The position numbers were made by a program, and so were the translations under genes. 64,000 bases of DNA from Anaerolineae bacterium (GTDB taxonomy: Bacteria; Chloroflexota; Anaerolineae; Aggregatilineales; Phototrophicaceae), in NCBI GenBank assembly GCA_022822545.1, contig JAJEBE010000053.1, positions 1 through 64,000 of the forward strand. The letters are read 5' to 3'. Numbering within the stretch: the stretch's first letter is position 1; every line of letters starts with the position of its first letter. Below the pieces are notes generated by a model. The model worked only from the letters and a program-made list of their open reading frames with translations, was not told the origin of the DNA and searched no databases. Shown piece by piece: positions 58,835 through 64,000 of this stretch.

Positions 58835-60205
58835 TTAACTTGGCTTACGACCCATTTTACGGATTTCTTCTAGTTGCGCATCGTCAAGCTCAAACCACCC
58901 GCCTTTACGACGCTGCTGACGGTATCGAGCGCGCAGAAATCTTCTGAAGGACTGCGCATGCTCTGCTTGTATAAGGCTACTGAATCTGAAAAGCTTCGAC
59001 GAAGACACTAAGGCTTGCGGGCTGTTTAACTCACGCGCACGCCAACTGCGTCTCGTCCAGCGCTTGGGGCGTCGACTACTCCAAATCTTCCATCGATTGC
59101 CCGGCTTAACGCCTTGAACGACGCAGACATACCCTGCGGCATCCTCTAACTTAGGATACGTGCGGAAATCAACGGGTGACAACGTTTCAAGCCCGAAATG
59201 GGTTCTTGGCCCAACATAAATGCTGTCGCCGTGCCACTCCGCTGTCGCGAACTTCTTGATTTCACCCAGCATATCATCCGAAAGCGCCACCCATTCATTA
59301 CCATCTTGCTCGCCCGACGAGGAGAGCAAGACGCGCCTGGCTTTTCTCTTGTTGTCGACTTTCAATATCAAGACAATCTCTAAGGCAAAACGAAGCGACC
59401 TATCGACAAATGCGGTTTCAAGGGATTTCGCCGGGTGATCGTCAAAGAAGATTCTGCCCTCTTTGGCATCGTTATCTCGAATAACAGATAGGTAGGCTTC
59501 TTTGCCCCTGAGCTTCGGAAGAGCGTAGTAATCCTTGTTCAGTACACTCTCCCAATTCCAGTCAAAGTCGGAAATCTCAAAGTCGGAAATCGCGGAGAAC
59601 CCATCGAAATCGGGTTCGGCTTCGCTAGGCCCATTTACTGCGCTAGATTGCGTCTGTGTAGATTTCAAGATTGCCAACATCGAGCTTGCCAGTGCAGTTA
59701 CACGATTGAATAGCTCTTTCCCTAACTCGAGAATTTCTTTGCTGACTGGTGCCATTCCAAGAGCGTCGCCCGCAGCTACCATCACTAGGGCAGCAATAAT
59801 CAGAATCTCGCGCTGCTTATTGTTGCTAAGTGTGAACCATGCGCCTTTCCTGCCTCCCCCGGCGTAAGATTGTCGCAGCTTTTTCTCCAGGGCTTTTGCG
59901 TCCTTTGCCGGAATGATGAGTACAAAATCCTGAAGCTGTCCCATTTGTGAGCGCAATTGGCTATCGCGCCAGGGCGGTATAGCGCGGTAGCCAGACTTGT
60001 AACGCTCACCATTAGCCTTATCCCGGATCACATAGACGTAGCCTGCCTGTTCTGCCGGCTCGGAACTGTCATTATCGTTGGCCTTAATCAGAGAACGGTC
60101 AAACTGTTTCAGCAACTGAAAAACAAACAGGACAAGGGGAAGTTTCGTGCCCGCCTGCTTAGCAACCTGAACTGCTGCAAGAAACGTCTTCAGATTCATG
60201 TTCAT
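58835..60205 (-). CDS. Protein with three tandem T5orf172/MUG113 (GIY-YIG-like) repeats
   Basis: 456 residues, GAGG upstream of ATG 60205. Repeat 1 (about 55-134) reads GYVYVIRDKANGERYKSGYR...FVLIIPAKDAKALEKKL...GAWFTLS, a GIY-YIG-type unit with the Y-x-G, Arg and Glu (107) of the nuclease site. Repeats 2 (about 236-319; AYLSVIRD...NEWVALSDDMLGEIKKF) and 3 (about 357-450; GYVCVVQ...KGGWFELDDAQLEEIRK) have the same frame of motifs but lack the Glu. Hydrophobic stretches follow residues 20 and 134 (ILIIAALVMVAAGDALGMA). Lower local GC than the neighbours suggests transfer. Nuclease activity is inferred only for repeat 1. Confidence 0.75.
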   Translation of the reverse strand: MNMNLKTFLAAVQVAKQAGTKLPLVLFVFQLLKQFDRSLIKANDNDSSEPAEQAGYVYVIRDKANGERYKSGYRAIPPWRDSQLRSQMGQLQDFVLIIPAKDAKALEKKLRQSYAGGGRKGAWFTLSNNKQREILIIAALVMVAAGDALGMAPVSKEILELGKELFNRVTALASSMLAILKSTQTQSSAVNGPSEAEPDFDGFSAISDFEISDFDWNWESVLNKDYYALPKLRGKEAYLSVIRDNDAKEGRIFFDDHPAKSLETAFVDRSLRFALEIVLILKVDNKRKARRVLLSSSGEQDGNEWVALSDDMLGEIKKFATAEWHGDSIYVGPRTHFGLETLSPVDFRTYPKLEDAAGYVCVVQGVKPGNRWKIWSSRRPKRWTRRSWRARELNSPQALVSSSKLFRFSSLIQAEHAQSFRRFLRARYRQQRRKGGWFELDDAQLEEIRKMGRKPS

Positions 60206-60328
60206 GACTGACCTCTAAGAGCAACAGACGCGCTCAAAAAATGCTTTGTACCGAGCACGCTACCCCAGCCGCGTCTCACCAAGCGACCGCTCGCCCAGCC
60301 GAATACAACCCGCCACCGGATGCTCAGC

Positions 60329-61564
60329 CTACCCCTCCATCGCGTCCAGCGCAGCCTGCTGCTCGGCGATGCGCTCCGGCGTGCATTCCAGCTCGGCCAG
60401 GAAGGCGCGGTCTCGCTCCTGGCGCGCTTCCAATGGCTCGGGCCCGCCATAAAAGGCTTGTCCAATCCCCGCCTGCGCAGCCGGACTGATTGGCAATATC
60501 GAGGGCAAGCCTGATGCTTCATCCATGGTGAGGGACATATCGGCCCGATCTTGCAGCGCCTGGGAAAAGCTGAATTCCATCTGCTCGGCGGTATGCAGAT
60601 TGATGCCGACAAATGTGTCGCCCGCATGCGCGCTGATGCCGGTTGCGGCGGGGTCCAGTTCGTCCGCCAAATAGGCGGCGAGCATCAAGCCGACAGTGTC
60701 TCCCGGCGCCAAGAGTTGGGAGAAACCGGCGCCAACGGTAGCGCCCAAAACCAGGCCGTCCAGACTGGCGAAGAAGATCGGTATGCCTTGATCGTTGGCG
60801 ACGCCGGAGATGAGCGGCAGCCCGGCCAGGTTCATGTAATCCATCGGCAGCAGGATGGCTTCAACGCCCTTGCTGACCAAGCCGCCGGTCGCCAGCGCAA
60901 GATCCGCCAGCGAAGTGACGGCTGCTTGTTCGACGGTCAGACCGTGTGATTCGCCTATATCGGCAATCTTGCTGGCGCCGTAAGCTCCGCTGGCGTCGCC
61001 GGCATTGTGTATCGTGCCGATCGTCTTGATATCGGGGCTCTGCAGCTGCAGCAAGCCCACGATAGCTTCATAATCGATTACTGATTGCGCGCCGCTGACA
61101 TGGGCTGGTTTGATGCAGGGCGCTTCGGCGATGCCAGCCTGGTAAGGATTATAGACATCGGCGAAAAATATCGCGGGCGGGTCGTCCATGTCCGCGGTGG
61201 CTTGCAGCGCCGTCAGCGTCATCGGCGCCGAGATCGTCACCAGCGCATCCGGCTCGTGATCCAGCGCGAATGCGACCAATTCCTGCAGTCGGTCAAGTTC
61301 AAAGTTGGCTTCCAAGCGGTTGAATTGAATGGCTGAATTATCGGCCGACTCGATCATGACCTGCATCCGCTGATCCGATCGGTCTTCGGGATGGATGAAG
61401 CCATAAGCTTCCAGCACATCCAGCATGCCGGTTTGGATTGCATTGGTAGGACCAAAGGGGTAGAAGGATAACAGCCAGACGCTCGGCCTGTCTTCGCTTT
61501 GCTGCGCTAGAGCGGGCGCCGCAAGCAATAGCAAGATGGCGATAATGAGTCGAAGTTTTAACAT
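60329..61564 (-). CDS. Orphan ABC-type substrate-binding protein (ABC_sub_bind/TrpX-like)
   Basis: 411 residues with a signal peptide (LKLRLIIAILLLLAAPALAQ). The two-lobed periplasmic-binding fold of the ABC_sub_bind family is suggested by IGTIHNAGDASGAYGASKIA, AVTSLADLALATGGLVSKGVEAILLPMD and GVANDQGIPIFFASLDGLV. GAGGAG precedes the ATG. No permease or ATPase gene is adjacent. Relatives bind aromatic amino acids or similar small ligands. Confidence 0.8.
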   Translation of the reverse strand: MLKLRLIIAILLLLAAPALAQQSEDRPSVWLLSFYPFGPTNAIQTGMLDVLEAYGFIHPEDRSDQRMQVMIESADNSAIQFNRLEANFELDRLQELVAFALDHEPDALVTISAPMTLTALQATADMDDPPAIFFADVYNPYQAGIAEAPCIKPAHVSGAQSVIDYEAIVGLLQLQSPDIKTIGTIHNAGDASGAYGASKIADIGESHGLTVEQAAVTSLADLALATGGLVSKGVEAILLPMDYMNLAGLPLISGVANDQGIPIFFASLDGLVLGATVGAGFSQLLAPGDTVGLMLAAYLADELDPAATGISAHAGDTFVGINLHTAEQMEFSFSQALQDRADMSLTMDEASGLPSILPISPAAQAGIGQAFYGGPEPLEARQERDRAFLAELECTPERIAEQQAALDAMEG

Positions 61565-61710
61565 CTCAGTCTCCTCATAGAAAGTATCTGGCGGAGCAAT
61601 TCGCCACGGAGTCCACCGTCCAGGCCGGCATCAATGGCAAGCAACTGCGCGGGGCAAGTTTAAGCCTTGCTACTATTATATCAGAGATTATGACCAGATG
61701 ACCGCGCGCG

Positions 61711-62703
61711 TCAGGATGGGGGCTTCAACTCACCCAGGGACCGCTCGCCCTGCTTGATATAGCCCGCCACCGGACTTTCGACCCGCCCGTAGGCATTCCA
61801 GATCTTGAAGCCCAAAAGCGCTAGCAGATCCTCATCGGCCTCCGCCAGCATCTCGGGCGCGGCCGCCATCGTGAAGTTCACCTGCGTGCGGAACTGCGGC
61901 GCGACGAAAGTGGTCAAGACGCCCAGACGTTGCCCATCGCTGGTGTTGGCGCCGGTGCCATGCCAGATGCGCCCGTCAAAGAGCATGGCGCTGCCGGCGA
62001 CGCCCTCGGCCGGGATGCTGACCACATCCTTGTCCCGCTCGGCATCCGGGCGGCGTCCGTAGAGGTGGCTGCGCGGCGCCAGGCGGGTGGCGCCGTTGGC
62101 TTCGGTGAAGTCGTTGAGCATCCACATCACATTCACGACCACCGGTGGCGCGATCATGGCCGGGAAGTCGTCCACGCGGTTGGATAGCTCGCGCGTCAAA
62201 GACCCGGCCGGCACCGGATTGGGGGCGCGATGGATCGGCTCCGGCATCCACCACTGATCGGTATGCAAATTCATGGCGATGCCGCCCGGCTTGGCGATAT
62301 TGGCGCCATAGCTGGAGAGCAGGTAATCATCGCCCAATACATGCCCGACCACCGCGCGCACGGTCGATTGTTTGAGCAGGTCGCGCCAGACCTTGCCTTT
62401 GTTGATCAAGACCCAGACGCGTTGGTTGACGCCGCCGGCCGCGGCCGAAAATGCCTCGCGCCGGATGCGGCCCTCCTCGTCTGTGAAGTTTCCCCATTGC
62501 TGCTTCGCCCCGCCGTCTTCAAAAGCCTGGCCTCCTTCCAATTCCGCCTGCGCCTGCTCCAGCAAGCGCTCGCGGGCTGCTGAAACTTGCTCGGGCGTGA
62601 TGGCGTCTTTGATCAGGCAGTAGCCAAATTCGTCGATATTGGCTTTCAGCGTGTCGAGGTCAGTCGTTGGTTGCGGCAGTTCTTCGTGGGCCCAGTCGAA
62701 CAT
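61711..62703 (-). CDS. Phytanoyl-CoA dioxygenase (PhyH)-family protein
   Basis: About 330 residues from ATG 62703 (GGAG upstream; a TTG at 62715 is less likely). The non-haem iron triad is visible as MNLHTDQWW (His and Asp) and DGRIWHGTGANTSDGQR (distal His, plus the arginine that binds 2-oxoglutarate). N-terminal EFGYCLIKDAITPEQVSAAR is typical. It is an Fe(II)/2-oxoglutarate-dependent oxygenase of unknown substrate, alone in its locus and downstream of mazEF. Confidence 0.9.
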   Translation of the reverse strand: MFDWAHEELPQPTTDLDTLKANIDEFGYCLIKDAITPEQVSAARERLLEQAQAELEGGQAFEDGGAKQQWGNFTDEEGRIRREAFSAAAGGVNQRVWVLINKGKVWRDLLKQSTVRAVVGHVLGDDYLLSSYGANIAKPGGIAMNLHTDQWWMPEPIHRAPNPVPAGSLTRELSNRVDDFPAMIAPPVVVNVMWMLNDFTEANGATRLAPRSHLYGRRPDAERDKDVVSIPAEGVAGSAMLFDGRIWHGTGANTSDGQRLGVLTTFVAPQFRTQVNFTMAAAPEMLAEADEDLLALLGFKIWNAYGRVESPVAGYIKQGERSLGELKPPS

Positions 62704-62805
62704 GGGAGGCTCCAAGCGCTCGTAAGCTATGCTATCAAGAGCATACTGAAAGGCGATAAGGTATGCAATTGCCGCCCAGAAACTGCGGAGCGCCCGGGCA
62801 ATAAT

Positions 62806-63138
62806 TCAACTCAGGATTTCGGTAATCGCAAGGAGCACTTGGTTGACGAATTGATCGGGCAACCGCGTCATAAACTGCGCATCTCGTGCCCGCCAATCCA
62901 ATGATTTTAGGTGATGCGTCATGACGACGCCTTTTGCCGCAAGCCCCGGCGGCAGAGCAATCTCAAATGCGTTTCGCCTTTGGCGATTGGTAACTGGGCA
63001 CATAATAATCATACCAGTTCTACGATTGAAGGTTCGTCGACTCACAACAAGAGCAGGACGATGACCAGCCTGTTCGTATCCAGCTTGGGGGTCTAAATGT
63101 ATCCACACCACATCTCCACGCGAAGGTAGATATGGCAC
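62806..63138 (-). CDS. mazF: MazF-family endoribonuclease toxin
   Basis: About 110 residues from a GTG at 63138 that overlaps the antitoxin stop by one base (TAGTG). The family start PSRGDVVWIHLDPQAGYEQAGHRPALVVS is clear, and GMIIMCPVTNRQRRNAFEI and VVMTHHLKSLDW continue the fold. It cleaves RNA at short sequences when the antitoxin is lost. The longer open frame to 63177 lies over the antitoxin gene. Confidence 0.92.
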   Translation of the reverse strand: MPYLPSRGDVVWIHLDPQAGYEQAGHRPALVVSRRTFNRRTGMIIMCPVTNRQRRNAFEIALPPGLAAKGVVMTHHLKSLDWRARDAQFMTRLPDQFVNQVLLAITEILS

Positions 63139-63380
63139 TACCAGACCTCTTTGCCTACCGGCGGGCCCGTATCCCACTCCTCCGGTTCATAGTCGTCGGG
63201 AATACTCTCTAGCAATTCTTCCAAGCTATAGTGTTTAACACCTGGCGGAATAACGCGCAAGCAGCGCAGGTGCTTTACGAGCTTTACCTTCGCGCCAAAG
63301 TCCAAGCCCAGTTCAAGCGCCAGTTCTTTTGGTATGCGCAAGGCATAGCTGTCGTCCCACTTCTCGATCTTCGCTTCCAT
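63138..63380 (-). CDS. mazE: MazE-type (AbrB/SpoVT fold) antitoxin
   Basis: 80 residues. The N-terminal DNA-binding swapped hairpin reads MEAKIEKWDDSYALRIPKEL followed by GLDFGAKVKLVKH; the acidic C-terminal tail (LEELLESIPDDYEPEEWD) would block MazF. Coupled to mazF by a one-base stop/start overlap. It probably represses its own promoter. Confidence 0.9.
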   Translation of the reverse strand: MEAKIEKWDDSYALRIPKELALELGLDFGAKVKLVKHLRCLRVIPPGVKHYSLEELLESIPDDYEPEEWDTGPPVGKEVW

Positions 63381-63585
63381 AATCGAGTTCGCCTCCCATG
63401 TTCCTGCAGAACCAATCTAGCGCAATCCGGCATAACATGTCAAGCGATGGCTCGCAACCGCATCCGAACGGATCCATCCCAGCGCCGATCTAGACAGCAG
63501 ATGTTAGCCATTTGCATCCGCATCCGATACAATCCCGCGCATTGTATTTTTGCATCGCTACTACGAGACCCGAAGAGAGTTTGCT

Positions 63586-64000
63586 ATGAAAACCAGAACT
63601 GCCTTGATCGGCGCCGGCGGCATGGCCCGTCACCACCTGCCCCTCATGATCAAGACTGGCGCTGATATCCGCGTCGTCTGCGAGCCATCGGGGGACAACT
63701 ACGAACTCGCCGCCGCCAAGCTGGAAGAGCTCGGCGCGCCGCCACCGCCCAACGAACCCGATCTCGCCGCCATGCTGGACACATTCAGCGCCGAGCTGGA
63801 CGCCGTCTTCATCATCACGCCGCATCACCTGCATCACGACCAGACCAAGCTCTGCCTGGAAGCCGGCTTGGATGTGCTGCTGGAAAAGCCGATGGTTATG
63901 AACGCCGGGGAAGCCCTCAGCCTCATCGAGGCGCGCGACCGGGCAGGCAGGCATCTGGTCGTCGCCTTTCAAGGCGGCCTCTCGCCGCAGATCAACTATG
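63586..64000 (+). CDS. Gfo/Idh/MocA-family oxidoreductase, C-terminus beyond window
   Basis: ATG at 63586, open to the window edge (138 codons plus one base). The dinucleotide motif is [16 protein letters not shown], followed by [35 protein letters not shown] with the EKP lysine; [14 protein letters not shown] shows the start of the catalytic domain. It is divergent from mazE. A TACAAT about 60 bases upstream may be its -10 box. Confidence 0.85.
   Translation, partial: MKTRTALIGAGGMARHHLPLMIKTGADIRVVCEPSGDNYELAAAKLEELGAPPPPNEPDLAAMLDTFSAELDAVFIITPHHLHHDQTKLCLEAGLDVLLEKPMVMNAGEALSLIEARDRAGRHLVVAFQGGLSPQINY

Noticed and set aside
1..64000. tRNA or rRNA genes
   Set aside because: I scanned for T-arm-like GGTTCGAnTCC patterns and rRNA landmarks and found none that also formed a cloverleaf.

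Overview
The window looks like about 64 kb of a GC-rich (roughly 60% by eye) free-living heterotrophic bacterium. The mixture of many ABC importers lacking their own ATPase genes, SDR oxidoreductases, Gfo/Idh oxidoreductases, GH38-like and ADP-ribosylglycohydrolase enzymes, and mostly Shine-Dalgarno-led genes, resembles Chloroflexota (Anaerolineae-like). That assignment is inference from gene content; there is no rRNA or tRNA in the window to confirm it. bL28 and a block of histidine genes suggest a chromosome or chromid rather than a small plasmid.

Layout. 1-9.5 kb: peptide use (M28 peptidase cut by the window edge, M20 peptidase, a Dpp/Opp-type importer with a Tat-type binding protein, gamma-glutamyltransferase). 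9.7-21.8 kb: two sugar-type ABC importers (binding protein plus two permeases each), an ADP-ribosylglycohydrolase with extra beta-sandwich modules, a PfkB kinase, a small membrane protein and a DUF3604/PHP hydrolase. 22.5-26.4 kb: hisD-hisC-hisB plus an IMPase-type (probable histidinol) phosphatase, followed by two unknown small genes. 27.2-33.0 kb: GH38-like glycosidase, SDR, SF1 helicase-like protein. 33.2-38.1 kb: a plasmid-type core with a winged-helix protein, ParA, ParB, a primase-polymerase on the other strand, and a gene-free stretch holding a strong promoter and an apparently multi-branched RNA. 38.3-42.9 kb: two SDRs, an acetoacetate-decarboxylase-like protein and a sulfotransferase fused to a flippase-like membrane domain. 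43-51.6 kb: PPK2, AlkD-like protein, bL28, radical SAM protein, an ECF sigma factor fused to ankyrin repeats, MFS transporter, RidA, and an MDR dehydrogenase. 51.6-64 kb: a second Dpp/Opp importer, Gfo/Idh enzymes, a Rieske protein with an amidohydrolase, a protein with three T5orf172/GIY-YIG-like repeats plus a small membrane protein, an orphan binding protein, a PhyH dioxygenase and a MazEF module.

The parts most worth a second look are the replication/partition island with its putative structured RNA and operator-like sites, the dispersed intergenic repeat families (a GTCCG hairpin family, an ACTGTAT motif family, and a 371-bp element with 24-bp inverted ends), the hairpin after every complete-importer binding-protein gene, and three unusual domain fusions. 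Many very long antisense ORFs in this GC-rich DNA are artefacts and are not annotated.
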